Assembly: GCA_903875465.1 (NCBI GenBank)
Contig: CAIQWB010000124.1
Span: forward strand, 1 to 58,682
Source: an uncultured Verrucomicrobia subdivision 3 bacterium
GTDB taxonomy: Bacteria > Verrucomicrobiota > Verrucomicrobiia > Limisphaerales > UBA11358
DNA length: 58,682 bases
Reading direction: 5' to 3'
Under the pieces are notes generated by a model. It was not told where the DNA came from. It saw nothing but the letters and a program-made list of their open reading frames with translations, and did not search any database. Within the stretch, counting starts at the first letter, position 1. Each line of letters begins with the position of its first letter. Shown here piece after piece: positions 16,824-26,164 of this stretch. The position numbers and the translations under genes are program-made.

Positions 16824-16859
16824 AAGGCTGGTGGCGAGTCATCGCCACCAGCCTTTTTT
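16824..16859 (+). terminator. rho-independent terminator of the arabinose operon
   Basis: A perfect 14-bp stem (AAGGCTGGTGGCGA / TCGCCACCAGCCTT) with a GTCA loop is followed by TTTTTT. It is the strongest terminator in the window. Confidence 0.92.
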
Positions 16860-16976
16860 GCTTTCCCGCCGGCCGGGATCCCGGTTGCCCGGGCGATAGC
16901 AAAGAAGCGCCGATTAGAAAAAATCCCAAAATTTATCATTCCGCTGGCCGCCCTTTTTCGTCATATTCGCCGCATT

Positions 16977-18152
16977 ATGGAATCCAACCCAGCAAACCAA
17001 ACAACCCCAGTGGTCTCGAATTTGTTGCCTTCCTTGGGCAAGGCCTTGGATAAACTTCGCCAACTCGGCGTTACTCCGGGTTCAGTGGCCATCGTGCCCG
17101 CCATCAACCTCGTCGGTGAACTCCAGAACGTGGATGCTGACCGGGTGACGCGTCTGGCCAGGGTTTTTCAGGCGGAAGCGGATTTCAATGAGCTCGCTCG
17201 CGAGCAAACCACCGGCATGGTCGTTGGTGATGCCCACACCAAAATTGCCCGGAATTTCGACACCATCATCGAGGACACCCGCGCAATCTTTAACCACCTG
17301 CATGATGATGGTAAAATTGACATGTGGGAAAAGCTGGATATTGCCCGCCGCACCCTGATCCACGGCGGCAGCATCCCCGGCCGTTTCAAATCTGTGCGGG
17401 AGCTGTTTCTCGACACCACCCAGCGCTGCCAGCAGCAGCTCGTGCACGAACAGGTCATTATCGATGCCTACAACGCCTTCCGCGCCGCCTATGGTGAAGG
17501 CATGGTGGATGCGCTGGAACTCCAGCAGTTTTGTCTCAGCCACCTCAATGAGGTCAAGGCGAAGAGCCAAATTGTGGTTGAAGCGTGGGCGGCCATCACC
17601 GATCCCATCGAAAAAGCCCGGCAAACCCTCGCCAAAAACCAGGCGATTGATGAAGTTGAGACGGCCGACCGCCAGTATCAGGTCGCCACGAATCTGGTCA
17701 ATGACATGCGGGTGGGGCAGGGGGCCGGCGATGCCGTGGTGGAAAAACTCAAGCAGACACACAAGGCCAAAATCGCCGTGCAGGACCGGGCGATCACGTT
17801 TTTTGGCACCAATGAGCACGTTATTACGGCCCTGTGTGTGGCATTGCAATCGGAAAAAGGCCTCAATGAACGGACCCAAACCCTGGAAGCCCTCCAGCGT
17901 GGCACCGAGAAGGCCATGGATGTCCTGGCCGAAATCGGGACAAAAGTAGATCAGCAGGCCATCGAAAAAGCATATGGCCAAAGCCTGAGCCCGGAAGCGG
18001 TGGGCCGGTTGGTGGATGCCATGGTGAATTACCAGAAGGAAGTGATTGAACTCACCGCCGCCGCGCGGGCCAAGGCGGATGAAACTTCCAAAGCCATTGT
18101 GGCCCGCGTGCAGACCGGGCAGGAAGAGCTGGCCCGCCTGGCGGTCAAGTAA
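16977..18152 (+). CDS. coiled-coil protein, possibly TelA-like; first gene of an unknown three-gene module
   Basis: A 391-residue cytoplasmic protein with no signal peptide or membrane segment. It is predicted almost entirely helical, with long heptad-like stretches. The C-terminal third (AQSEKGLNERTQTLEALQRG-type sequence, then helices rich in Ala/Glu) is reminiscent of the TelA toxic-anion-resistance family (QALNETTN-like helix). The match is by eye only and I am not sure of it. The start at 16977 is chosen over a longer open frame that runs into the symporter's terminator. It is followed after 50 bp by a membrane-anchored coiled-coil gene and then by a third coiled-coil gene. The three probably form one operon beginning after the arabinose terminator. 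Confidence 0.75.
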   Translation: MESNPANQTTPVVSNLLPSLGKALDKLRQLGVTPGSVAIVPAINLVGELQNVDADRVTRLARVFQAEADFNELAREQTTGMVVGDAHTKIARNFDTIIEDTRAIFNHLHDDGKIDMWEKLDIARRTLIHGGSIPGRFKSVRELFLDTTQRCQQQLVHEQVIIDAYNAFRAAYGEGMVDALELQQFCLSHLNEVKAKSQIVVEAWAAITDPIEKARQTLAKNQAIDEVETADRQYQVATNLVNDMRVGQGAGDAVVEKLKQTHKAKIAVQDRAITFFGTNEHVITALCVALQSEKGLNERTQTLEALQRGTEKAMDVLAEIGTKVDQQAIEKAYGQSLSPEAVGRLVDAMVNYQKEVIELTAAARAKADETSKAIVARVQTGQEELARLAVK

Positions 18153-18202
18153 GTTCGTTGGTGATTTTCACCCGCCGCGCGCGCCAGTCCCTTTAATACA
18201 TC

Positions 18203-19708
18203 ATGGACACAACCGGAAATGACCGCCTGGATTTGGCCACGGTGAATGGCATGATGAACCTTTGCGAAGCAAAGGAACAAGCCAAGCTCAACGAAGCTGC
18301 TGCCATTATTGAACCAGAAAAGCGCCGGGAAGCCTACGCCCGGCGGTTGCGGGAATTTTACGCCCGTGAAGGCGTGACCATGGGGGAGGAAACCATCCAG
18401 AAATCCGTGGAGGAATATCTGGAAAATGAAATGGCGTTCCAAGCGCCACGTGGTGGCCTAGACGGAATAGTGGCCTGGCTCTTCATTTACCGATTATGGG
18501 TTACTTTGGTTTTGATGCTGGTCATGCTCTGCATCGTGGTGGCCGGTCTGGCGGCATTTGTGGTGATGGACGGAAACCGCCAGCGCGCCTTCACGGCGGC
18601 CACGGACATTACGACGAGCTTGGAGAATGAACTTAAGGCCGCCCAGGATTCGGTCAGCAGTGGGGAACAAACCCAATCCCTTAATGCCAAAAATCGTGAC
18701 GTTCAGTTTACCGCCAAAGCACTGCCTGAACTGCTGCGAAATCCGCAGACCGCGCTGGACCAGGAGATCGCCAAAAACTTTACCGGTGCCGAGCATGCAC
18801 TGACGCTGGCGAATGAAGAAGCAAGCGGCTACCGCCAGGCGCTGGCTGGGGCCAGTGGCTATCACGCCAAGAGCACGACCGAATGGGAGCAATTGGACCA
18901 TGAAGCCACAACTGCCCGGGATAAAATTGAAGGGGAATTGGGCGCTGCCCGGAACGCGCTAACGGCCATTAGCAGCCTCCAAGCGACGCAGACGACCCTG
19001 GACAAACTGGGCGGCATTTGGCAGAGCCTGAACGAGCAAATAGCCGGGATACCGGCCAAATGGAAAGCCCCTGCCCAGGCCAGCCTGGATGCTGGTGCCG
19101 CCTTGCTCACGCAGGGTTCCAGTGGGGCGGAAAACTCCTTGCAGGTTGCCCGGCAATTGATCCGCGAAGGGGCCAAATGGGGGGAAACCGCCGTGGCCGG
19201 CCAGACGGAGCTGGCCGCCAGCCGCGCCTGTGTGGCCAGGGATGCTGATACCCAAATGGCATTGAGCGCCGCGCAAACGGCCGTGCAGCAAGCTTTGGAC
19301 GAGCAGGATTTGGCCGGGGCGGCCAAAGCGGTGAGCGGACTCCAGCGGATAGTGGCCCAAATCAACCAAGCCTACGAGGTTCGTATCGTTTGTCGCACCG
19401 GCCGCCGCAGTGTTGTTCAACGGACCGAGCACAACAGTCACGCCAACCGGTATTACGCGATTGTGGAATCGGTTAATCATGATGGAACGCCGGTAAAACG
19501 GAGCATCCAGAACCGGGAAAGCGGCACTTTCCTAGAAACCGCCATGTGGGGTCAGGAGATTCCGCAAAAGCTCTATCAAGATCTTTATCACGAGAAATCC
19601 ACCACGGGGGCGATTCAGGATTTGTCCTTTGGCACCAAGGAGCCGGGTTACCTGGAACCCCGATTCTCCAAGGCCCCTGGCAGCAACCATGAAATTACCA
19701 GTTGGTGA
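18203..19708 (+). CDS. membrane-anchored coiled-coil protein with DUF6384-like C terminus
   Basis: 501 residues. Residues 1-90 are charged and helical (cytoplasmic). One strong membrane segment follows at about 96-118 (WVTLVLMLVMLCIVVAGLAA), then about 260 residues of Ala/Glu/Gln-rich coiled coil. The C-terminal 110 residues are a distinct beta-rich domain (YEVRIVCRTGRRSVVQR, NRYYAIVESVNHDGTPV, QKLYQDLYHEK, EPGYLEPRF). That last domain looks like the DUF6384 family, in which R-I-V-x-R-x-G, YYxIVEAV and GYLEP recur; this is recognition from memory. By topology the coiled coil and terminal domain face the periplasm. It may be a partner of the cytoplasmic protein encoded just upstream. No Shine-Dalgarno is seen before the ATG. 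Confidence 0.78.
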   Translation: MDTTGNDRLDLATVNGMMNLCEAKEQAKLNEAAAIIEPEKRREAYARRLREFYAREGVTMGEETIQKSVEEYLENEMAFQAPRGGLDGIVAWLFIYRLWVTLVLMLVMLCIVVAGLAAFVVMDGNRQRAFTAATDITTSLENELKAAQDSVSSGEQTQSLNAKNRDVQFTAKALPELLRNPQTALDQEIAKNFTGAEHALTLANEEASGYRQALAGASGYHAKSTTEWEQLDHEATTARDKIEGELGAARNALTAISSLQATQTTLDKLGGIWQSLNEQIAGIPAKWKAPAQASLDAGAALLTQGSSGAENSLQVARQLIREGAKWGETAVAGQTELAASRACVARDADTQMALSAAQTAVQQALDEQDLAGAAKAVSGLQRIVAQINQAYEVRIVCRTGRRSVVQRTEHNSHANRYYAIVESVNHDGTPVKRSIQNRESGTFLETAMWGQEIPQKLYQDLYHEKSTTGAIQDLSFGTKEPGYLEPRFSKAPGSNHEITSW

Positions 19709-19728
19709 CCTGAACCAAGGCTAACCCC

Positions 19729-21195
19729 ATGCAAACCGGCGCATCCATATACCAATCCATTCGCGGCACGGAAAGCCAGTTGGAGAGCGAGCAAAACCAG
19801 CTCTCCAGCCAGTTGGCGGCGTGTGAGCAAGTCATCAACCAGGCCATGTCCAGCCGTGCCCGGCTGGTCAGCCAACTGGCAGATAGTTATATGGACCCGG
19901 CGGTGGCCGCCGGTCTGGGAGGGCGGCTGGCGAGCGTGACCACCATGCTCAACCAAATGCAACTCGCCAAGAGCCAGCGCCGCACCGCGCTGCAAGGCTT
20001 GCTCGCCCAAGCCAAAAAGCGTCTGGACGATACCACCGCCGCCCTCACCGCCGCCAAAAACGACGAGCATGCGGTGGCGGATTGCCTGGCCACGAAGCTG
20101 GCTGAAGCCCGCACCCAGACCGAGGCCCGGGAAGATTGGAAGCTACTGGCCGATAAAGTGCAGCGCCGCCGGGTTGAAATTGAAGCGGCTGAAAAAGCCC
20201 GGGCCCAAGCCGAGAAAGTACTGGCCGCCAAGCGTGGTGGGTATGAGGATAATACCTGCTTCAAATATCTCTGCCGGCGCACGCGCCCCAGCATTTTCCC
20301 CTGGATTCGTGCCGGGGATGAATGGCTGGCCAACCGGGTTGATTTCAAAAACCAAAAAGCACGTTACGATCGTCTGATTGCCCGCCCGAAACTCATCGAT
20401 AGTTTGATTGCAGGCAGCCAGGCGGAGCAGGCAACCTGGGAGGCCCAGCTGCAGCAAATTGCGGAAACCGTGGAAAACCAGCTGGGCATTCCGCAGCTAA
20501 AACACATTCTTGAGCAAAAGACCCAGACCAAGGCAGCCACCGACCGGCAGGCCAGTTCCGTGGCCACGGAAATCACCGCACTGGATGCCGAGCTTCAGGC
20601 CATTCTGAAAAATGATTCGTCTTTCGAGCGCCATCTGAAGGGTGAAATTGCCGGTCTGCTGAGCCAGGTTTCCACCGACCAACTGGCGGCTGCAGCGGCA
20701 CAAACCGCCACCACCGAGGATGATCGCATTGTGCAGGAAATTAGAACCTTGGAAATTCAAATGGTCACTGCCAAACAATCCGCCAATGGCTTGCAAGCCC
20801 AACTGGCCGATAAACAAACGCAAGTGGCTGGCCTTCATAACCTGCGCCAGCGCTTCGAAAACGAAAATTACGCCACCCGGCGCAGCGTGTTTCACAGCAG
20901 CTTGGACATGAACAATTTACTATTGGGTTTCCTCGCCGGGCAAATGGCGGAGAGCGCCATCTGGAACGTAATCGACAGTGCGCAATCATGGCGGCGCGAG
21001 TTCAGGCCGGCGCAATCCACCACCATCTTTGGCGGGGGGGGCGACAACAACTGGGGCAACTGGGGTGGTGGCGGCAGCGGTGGTGGCGGTATGGATTTTG
21101 GATCCAGCAGCAGCTCCAGCAGCAGCGATTTTGGATCCAGTGGCGGCGGCGGCGGCGGTAGCGATGGTGGTTGGAGCACCACCGGCGGCGTCTAG
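19729..21195 (+). CDS. long coiled-coil protein with Gly/Ser-rich tail
   Basis: 488 residues. Two long coiled-coil segments (about 1-160 and 215-385) flank a short segment with cysteines and aromatics (DNTCFKYLCRRTRPSIFPW). Residues near 395-420 (DMNNLLLGFLAGQMAESAIW) are mildly hydrophobic and could touch a membrane. The last 70 residues are glycine/serine repeats ending GGWSTTGGV. Such tails occur in proteins annotated near TPM or stress-response membrane genes, but no function follows from that. There is no signal peptide. It is the last gene of the three-gene module, 20 bp after the membrane-anchored partner, and its stop lies 11 bp from the end of the converging dehydrogenase gene. Confidence 0.75.
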   Translation: MQTGASIYQSIRGTESQLESEQNQLSSQLAACEQVINQAMSSRARLVSQLADSYMDPAVAAGLGGRLASVTTMLNQMQLAKSQRRTALQGLLAQAKKRLDDTTAALTAAKNDEHAVADCLATKLAEARTQTEAREDWKLLADKVQRRRVEIEAAEKARAQAEKVLAAKRGGYEDNTCFKYLCRRTRPSIFPWIRAGDEWLANRVDFKNQKARYDRLIARPKLIDSLIAGSQAEQATWEAQLQQIAETVENQLGIPQLKHILEQKTQTKAATDRQASSVATEITALDAELQAILKNDSSFERHLKGEIAGLLSQVSTDQLAAAAAQTATTEDDRIVQEIRTLEIQMVTAKQSANGLQAQLADKQTQVAGLHNLRQRFENENYATRRSVFHSSLDMNNLLLGFLAGQMAESAIWNVIDSAQSWRREFRPAQSTTIFGGGGDNNWGNWGGGGSGGGGMDFGSSSSSSSSDFGSSGGGGGGSDGGWSTTGGV

Positions 21196-21206
21196 CCTTT
21201 TGGCTT

Positions 21207-22931
21207 TTACTTCGGCGTGATCCGCCACATCGTGCCATTGCCATCCTCAGTGACCAGCAACGCCCCATCGTGGGCGACGGCCACTCCCACCGGCCGGCCC
21301 CAGACGCTGTGATTATTCACGACAAAGCCGGTCAAAAAGTCCTCATATTCGCCCGTGGGCACGCCGTGATCGACGCGGACCCGAATGACTTTGTAACCCG
21401 TGCGTGTGCTGCGGTTCCAAGAACCGTGCTCGCAGGCAAAAACATCGCCGCGATATTCCGCCGGGAAGGCCGCGACACCGTTGGTGGCTTCATAAAACGT
21501 CATTTCCAAGGACGCGGAGTGAGCCTGTAGCAGCACATCCGGCACAATCGCCAGGCCGGCCAAATCAGGCCGTTCGCCGGCATGACGAGGATCCTCATGG
21601 TTGCCCAAATAATACCAGGGCCAGCCATAAAATCCGCCGGCTTTAACCCGGGTGATATAATCCGGAACCAGGTTGTCGCCCAAGCCGTCGCGTTCGTTGG
21701 TGGAAACCCATAATTCACCGGTCGACGGATCCACGGCCATGCCCACCCCATTGCGAATGCCATTTGCAAAGACGGTTAGCGGTTGGTGTCCCTCCGGATC
21801 CGTCACCAAGATATCCGCCCGGTTGGTTTCTCCACCCCAGGCCTCGGCCCGGGCGTGGCTGGTTTCCCAAGCCTGGATTTCCTCGCTGGTTTTCTTCCGC
21901 ATTCCCTCCGCGGCGTTGGAGCCAGAGCCCACCGAAATAAACAAGCGTTTGCCATCCGGCGAAAACGCCACATCCCGGCTGGTATGACCACCTGTCGTGC
22001 CACTTAATTTCGGCACAATTACCTCGGCTGCGCCGCTGGCCTTGAGATCGCCATTACGGTAGGGCAGGCGCACCACCGAATTATGATTCCCCACATAAAT
22101 CCATTGCGGATCAGGTCCGGGCGGATAGAAAGCGATGCCGAAGGGCTGATTGAGGCCATCGGCAAACACTTGGTTTACTCCGGGAGACTCGGCGCCATCG
22201 GCGGCGCGCAGCACGCGCAAGCGATTTTGGCCCGTTTCCGCGATGAAAATATCACCATTGGGGGCCAACCGCACCAAGCGGGGACCTTGCAAACCAGAGG
22301 CGAATAGTTTGACGGCGAAGCCGGGGGGGACGGACAAAACGGCATTTGTCGGAGCGGCCACGACTTCCGGGCCATTGCCGGCGGAAGGGGTGCTAAAAGG
22401 AGCGGGTAAATCTGCCACTGTAATATGGTGCTTAACGCCCGGCGCGGCATTCGGCCAGTCACTTGGGTCCGTGGCAGTGGTCACATTGCTGGGGGCCAGA
22501 GGCGTTACGCCCGGTGGCAGGGCCAGGGTGGCCAGATAGGCAATCACATTTTGCCGGTCATCCGCGTTGGGGACGATCATGGGCATGGCTGTTCCCGGCA
22601 CAGCCACCATTGGGGCGGTCAGAAAATGGTCCAGCGTGGCTGTATCCCACACCAGCCCCGAGCCGCTTAAGGCTTTCGTATAGTTGAAAAATGGACTGGA
22701 GCCGGCTTTGCGGCCCAACACCCCCGCGAGGCTCGGTCCTTGCTTGACCACCACGGTATTGCCTGGACCAAGGGCCGTTGCGTGGCAGATCGCGCACGCG
22801 ATTTGAAAATAGGCCTGTCCACGGGTGGCATCACCGGTCGGGGACGGCTGGGCGTACGCAGCGCTTAAGCCGCCCAGAAACAGGAGGCTGGGGAGCCAGG
22901 CGCGGTTGACTGCTTTCGTCAATGGAATCAT
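21207..22931 (-). CDS. cytochrome c / PQQ-type sugar dehydrogenase (sorbosone dehydrogenase-like)
   Basis: 574 residues, exported (signal peptide ending AAYAQ, residues 1-28). Residues 35-145 are a class I cytochrome c. Heme attachment is CAICH at 46-50, and PGTAMPMI probably supplies the distal methionine. The remainder is a six-bladed propeller of the soluble glucose/sorbosone dehydrogenase type: PPGFAVKLFASGLQGPR, IFIAETGQNRLRVL, RDVAFSPDGKRLFISVGSGS, ERDGLGDNLVPDYI, YGWPWYYLG and a closing GRPVGVAVAHDGALLVTEDG. Such enzymes oxidise sugars or aldehydes with PQQ and pass electrons to heme in the periplasm. The substrate is unknown. A start at 22931 fits the signal peptide and a promoter whose -10 ends 7 bp before it. 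Confidence 0.85.
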   Translation of the reverse strand: MIPLTKAVNRAWLPSLLFLGGLSAAYAQPSPTGDATRGQAYFQIACAICHATALGPGNTVVVKQGPSLAGVLGRKAGSSPFFNYTKALSGSGLVWDTATLDHFLTAPMVAVPGTAMPMIVPNADDRQNVIAYLATLALPPGVTPLAPSNVTTATDPSDWPNAAPGVKHHITVADLPAPFSTPSAGNGPEVVAAPTNAVLSVPPGFAVKLFASGLQGPRLVRLAPNGDIFIAETGQNRLRVLRAADGAESPGVNQVFADGLNQPFGIAFYPPGPDPQWIYVGNHNSVVRLPYRNGDLKASGAAEVIVPKLSGTTGGHTSRDVAFSPDGKRLFISVGSGSNAAEGMRKKTSEEIQAWETSHARAEAWGGETNRADILVTDPEGHQPLTVFANGIRNGVGMAVDPSTGELWVSTNERDGLGDNLVPDYITRVKAGGFYGWPWYYLGNHEDPRHAGERPDLAGLAIVPDVLLQAHSASLEMTFYEATNGVAAFPAEYRGDVFACEHGSWNRSTRTGYKVIRVRVDHGVPTGEYEDFLTGFVVNNHSVWGRPVGVAVAHDGALLVTEDGNGTMWRITPK

Positions 22932-22938
22932 GGGATGT

Positions 22939-22967
22939 TTTATATTTGAGTGCCTGGCGGCTGTCGA
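22939..22967 (-). promoter_or_regulatory. promoter of the cytochrome/PQQ dehydrogenase gene
   Basis: Minus strand TCGACA (22967-22962), 17-bp spacer, TATAAA (22944-22939). The -10 ends 7 bp before the ATG at 22931, so the transcript should be leaderless. This also decides the start over the upstream in-frame extension. Confidence 0.5.
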
Positions 22968-23024
22968 TGATAAACCCATGGTGAATGGATGTTTTAGCCG
23001 GGCGGTGGTTGGGAAATGGGGTGG

Positions 23025-23750
23025 TTATAAATTGTCGCTGCCCGTGCGGACATCGCCGCCAATGTTGGGAGCATCCCGGTTGAGTTGTTGCCCCGGGCCA
23101 TAGGAAAACCAATTGGCGTCGTAATAATTTCCGGCCTGGTTTTGGCGAAAAATCACTTTCCAGGTTTGCGCATGACCGTCACTGGCCGCAGCCACCAGCG
23201 TGGGCTGCTGGGTGAAGGGCGGCGGCACGCGCCGGAAATGATTGTCGCTGGTCTCATGATAGATGACTTGCGCCGAGGGCTGGCTGAAAAGCGAGGTTTG
23301 CATCCGGGCAATCTGGCAGGATTGCTGCCAGACCAAGTAACGAAAGCTGGCCGAAGTCACATTGGTGTCCGACGGAGCCGTTCTTGGGGCTGGATTTCTG
23401 GGGTCCGACGGACACCAAAACACTTGAGAATTGCCGACTCCCAGTAATTTATCCACTCCGCCGTAAACTTGAGTATCGATGATTGCCGAGGCTGCGCCGG
23501 TCACGTCATTGGGCGCCACGCCAAAATCCAGAGCCGAGGGCAGGCGGTCGGCGTTGTCGTTCACATAAACGGTCAGGGCCAGGCCAATCTGCCGGAAATT
23601 ACTGGTGCAGCGGATTACCTGCGCGCGTTCCCTGGCCCGGGCCAGGGCTGGCAATAACAGCGCCGCCAGAATGACAATAATGGCAATTACCACCAATAAC
23701 TCAATGAGAGTAAAGGCGGTTTGGTCGCGCATTGGCTGGTTCAACTCCAT
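23025..23750 (-). CDS. prepilin-like protein (type II secretion / pseudopilin N-terminal signal)
   Basis: 241 residues. The N terminus carries the class III signal peptide, with [24 protein letters not shown] forming the hydrophobic helix, cut after Ala before Phe where Gly is usual. The middle contains [24 protein letters not shown] and the rest is a globular domain. A late DGHAQTWKV matches the H-x-x-DGH tail typical of the very numerous pseudopilin-like proteins of Verrucomicrobiota, Planctomycetota and Lentisphaerota. Function of these multi-copy proteins is unknown; they may be pilus or secretion subunits. Either ATG (23750 or 23732) is possible. It lies 93 bp upstream of the dehydrogenase gene on the same strand. 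Confidence 0.85.
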   Translation of the reverse strand: MELNQPMRDQTAFTLIELLVVIAIIVILAALLLPALARARERAQVIRCTSNFRQIGLALTVYVNDNADRLPSALDFGVAPNDVTGAASAIIDTQVYGGVDKLLGVGNSQVFWCPSDPRNPAPRTAPSDTNVTSASFRYLVWQQSCQIARMQTSLFSQPSAQVIYHETSDNHFRRVPPPFTQQPTLVAAASDGHAQTWKVIFRQNQAGNYYDANWFSYGPGQQLNRDAPNIGGDVRTGSDNL

Positions 23751-23904
23751 CCATTATTTCCAGACGTTGGGCACCCGTAGAAGTTTCGCAAAACTATGAA
23801 TTTTTAATTGGAGGGACGGTTGACCGGAGGGCTGGATTCCAAATTTAAAATATACAAAAGATATGCGAAAAAAAGGTCCGACAGAGGGGGGATGGTTCGC
23901 CAAA

Positions 23905-23940
23905 CAAAAAACCCCACGGCCAGGAACTGGCCGGGGGTTC
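23905..23940 (-). terminator. rho-independent terminator of ftsH
   Basis: On the minus strand AACCCCCGGCCAG and CTGGCCGTGGGGTT enclose a TTC-type loop and are followed by TTTTTTG. It starts 24 bp after the ftsH stop. Confidence 0.85.
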
Positions 23941-23963
23941 ATGCTGAAAATCAGGGCATCCTC

Positions 23964-26060
23964 TCAAATTGCCGCCGGGGCGGCATTCCCGAGGCCGGGC
24001 AGCTTCGGCGGGACGGGCTTGGGCGGAACTTCCGGCATGGTGGTCACCGCCTGGGCTCCGCTAGGCGGGTCCACTTTGGGCGGCGGGGGCGGGGGGGTGA
24101 AGCGGCCGGATTTCACAATGTCCGCCACTTGAATGCCGTCCAGCGATTCGTATTCGAGGAGGGCGTTGGCAATGATCTCCAGCTTGTCGCGGTGGTCATT
24201 GATGGCCTTGGTGGCGCGCTCGTAGCAGCCATTGATGATGCCCCGCACCTCGGCATCGATTTGTTGCGCTGTGGATTCACTGTAGGACTGCCGTCGCATC
24301 ATATCGCGGCCGAGGAAAAACTCGTCGTCCTCGGCATATTTGACCATGCCCAAATGCTCGCTCATGCCATACTGGCACACCATCGCGCGGGCCATATTGG
24401 TGGCTTGTTGAATGTCGCCACCGGCACCCGTGGAGATGTCGCCGGAAATGATCTCCTCGGCAATCCGGCCGGCCATCGTCATGGTGATGGTGTCGAGCAA
24501 TTCCTTCTTGCGATAATTCAGAATGTCTTCCTTGGGCAGGGACATGGTGGAACCCAAAGATGGACCGCGGGGGATAATCGTCACCTTATGCAGGGGATGG
24601 GTGTGCTCCAGAAGCACATTCACCAACGCATGGCCAGCTTCGTGCCAGGCGGTGAGCTTTTTGTTCTCATCGGTCATGGCCAAGCTGCGGCGTTCGCGGC
24701 CCCAACGGACCTTGTCGCGGGCTTCTTCAAGTTCGGGCTGGCCGACGGATTTTTTGCCAGTACGGGCCGCCAACAGTGCGGCCTCATTCAACAAATTAGC
24801 CAGCTCAGCCCCGGAATAGCCCGGTGTCCCGCGAGCGGTCACGGACAAATCCACGGCGGGATCGAGCTTCACATTGCGGGCATGCACCTTCAAAATCGCC
24901 TCACGACCACGCACGTCGGGCAAATTCACCGTGATGCGCCGGTCAAAGCGGCCGGGACGCAGCAGCGCGGGATCCAGCACATCCGCACGGTTGGTGGCGG
25001 CGATAATGATGATGCCTTCCTGGGTGTCAAAACCGTCCATTTCGACGAGCAAGGCATTGAGAGTTTGTTCGCGTTCGTCGTTGCCGCCGCCCAAGCCCAC
25101 ACCACGGCTGCGGCCCACGGCATCGATTTCATCGATGAAAATCAGGCAGGGGGTGTTGCGGCGTGCCTGGTCGAACATGTCGCGCACCCGGCTGGCCCCG
25201 ACGCCGACAAACATTTCCACAAAGTCTGAACCACTGATGCTAAAGAAACTGGCGTCGGCCTCGCCAGCGATGGCCTTGGCGAGCAAGGTTTTGCCAGTGC
25301 CGGGGGAGCCGACCATGAGGACGCCTTTGGGAATGCGACCGCCCAGGCGTTGAAATTTTTTCGGATCCTTGAGGAATTCCACGAGTTCGGAGACTTCCTC
25401 AATGGCTTCCTCAATGCCGGCCACGTCTTTAAACGTGGTCTTGTTGCGGTCCTTAGCGAGCATTTTGGCCTTGCTCTTGCCAAAACTCAACGCGCCCTTG
25501 CCGGCCATCTTGATCTGGCGAATGAAGAAGAACCAAAACAGCACCCCGATACCGATGAAGAAGAGCAATTGATAGCCAATGGACCAGAGCATGGCGTTCT
25601 GTACATTTAGCTCGCAACGGTCGGAATGGAACAAATCCTCCTGCATTTTTTGGGTCAGGAACACATTAGGACTCAGGAAAGGGGTTTCCACCAGCTTGCC
25701 GGTGGCATCTTTCATGAAGCCGGCCGCCTTGTTGGTCGCCGCGCCAGCGGTGTCCACGGTCAAAAACTTTCCACTGATTTCTGTGAGGGGAAATGACTGG
25801 GGATTGTAGCTAATGACAAAATGGGAGATTTGGTTGGACTGGAATTTGGCGAGAAATTCCGGCTGGGACAGGATGGTGCCAGGCTGGGTGCTGATGCGAT
25901 TGCGCAGAAACATGAGGGCCACAATGCTGCCAATAATGGCAATCCAAGCAATCCAAGTAAACGCTGGCACTTTCATGCCGCCGGGAGGCTTTTTCTGTTT
26001 GCCGCCATCACCGTTTTTTTGATTTTGATCGTCTAACATTTGTTTATGGAGATTTACCAT
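23964..26060 (-). CDS. ftsH: ATP-dependent zinc metalloprotease FtsH
   Basis: Membrane-bound AAA+ protease that degrades misfolded membrane proteins and short-lived regulators. 698 residues. After a hydrophilic N terminus comes transmembrane helix 1 ([19 protein letters not shown]), a periplasmic loop of about 110 residues, then helix 2 ([18 protein letters not shown]). The ATPase has Walker A GSPGTGKT, Walker [12 protein letters not shown] and second-region RPGRFDRRI. The protease zinc site is HEAGH at about 473-477. The C-terminal 45 residues are proline-rich and poorly conserved. I use the ATG at 26060, which has a purine-rich GGGGGG 7 bp upstream; starts at 26084 and 26039 are alternatives. 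It is divergent from dusB and ends at its own terminator. Confidence 0.96.
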   Translation of the reverse strand: MVNLHKQMLDDQNQKNGDGGKQKKPPGGMKVPAFTWIAWIAIIGSIVALMFLRNRISTQPGTILSQPEFLAKFQSNQISHFVISYNPQSFPLTEISGKFLTVDTAGAATNKAAGFMKDATGKLVETPFLSPNVFLTQKMQEDLFHSDRCELNVQNAMLWSIGYQLLFFIGIGVLFWFFFIRQIKMAGKGALSFGKSKAKMLAKDRNKTTFKDVAGIEEAIEEVSELVEFLKDPKKFQRLGGRIPKGVLMVGSPGTGKTLLAKAIAGEADASFFSISGSDFVEMFVGVGASRVRDMFDQARRNTPCLIFIDEIDAVGRSRGVGLGGGNDEREQTLNALLVEMDGFDTQEGIIIIAATNRADVLDPALLRPGRFDRRITVNLPDVRGREAILKVHARNVKLDPAVDLSVTARGTPGYSGAELANLLNEAALLAARTGKKSVGQPELEEARDKVRWGRERRSLAMTDENKKLTAWHEAGHALVNVLLEHTHPLHKVTIIPRGPSLGSTMSLPKEDILNYRKKELLDTITMTMAGRIAEEIISGDISTGAGGDIQQATNMARAMVCQYGMSEHLGMVKYAEDDEFFLGRDMMRRQSYSESTAQQIDAEVRGIINGCYERATKAINDHRDKLEIIANALLEYESLDGIQVADIVKSGRFTPPPPPPKVDPPSGAQAVTTMPEVPPKPVPPKLPGLGNAAPAAI

Positions 26061-26146
26061 AACACGCCCCCCGGAATGGCGCAATGTGGTAATTAAACTA
26101 ACTTAAGCCAGATTATTCTAATTTTTGCCTATTTTGTGCGAAATTT

Positions 26147-26161
26147 GAGGATATAATCCTC
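26147..26161 (+). promoter_or_regulatory. palindromic -10 region of dusB
   Basis: GAGGATATAATCCTC is a perfect inverted repeat containing a consensus TATAAT (26152-26157). The -35 is weak. The -10 ends 7 bp before the dusB ATG, so a leaderless mRNA is expected, and the palindrome could also be an operator. Confidence 0.5.
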
Positions 26162-26164
26162 CGT

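Noticed and set aside
21002-21228. Minus-strand open frames opposite the Gly/Ser tail of the 19729 gene
   Set aside because: They mirror the low-complexity GGC/AGC codons and overlap the end of the certain coiled-coil gene.
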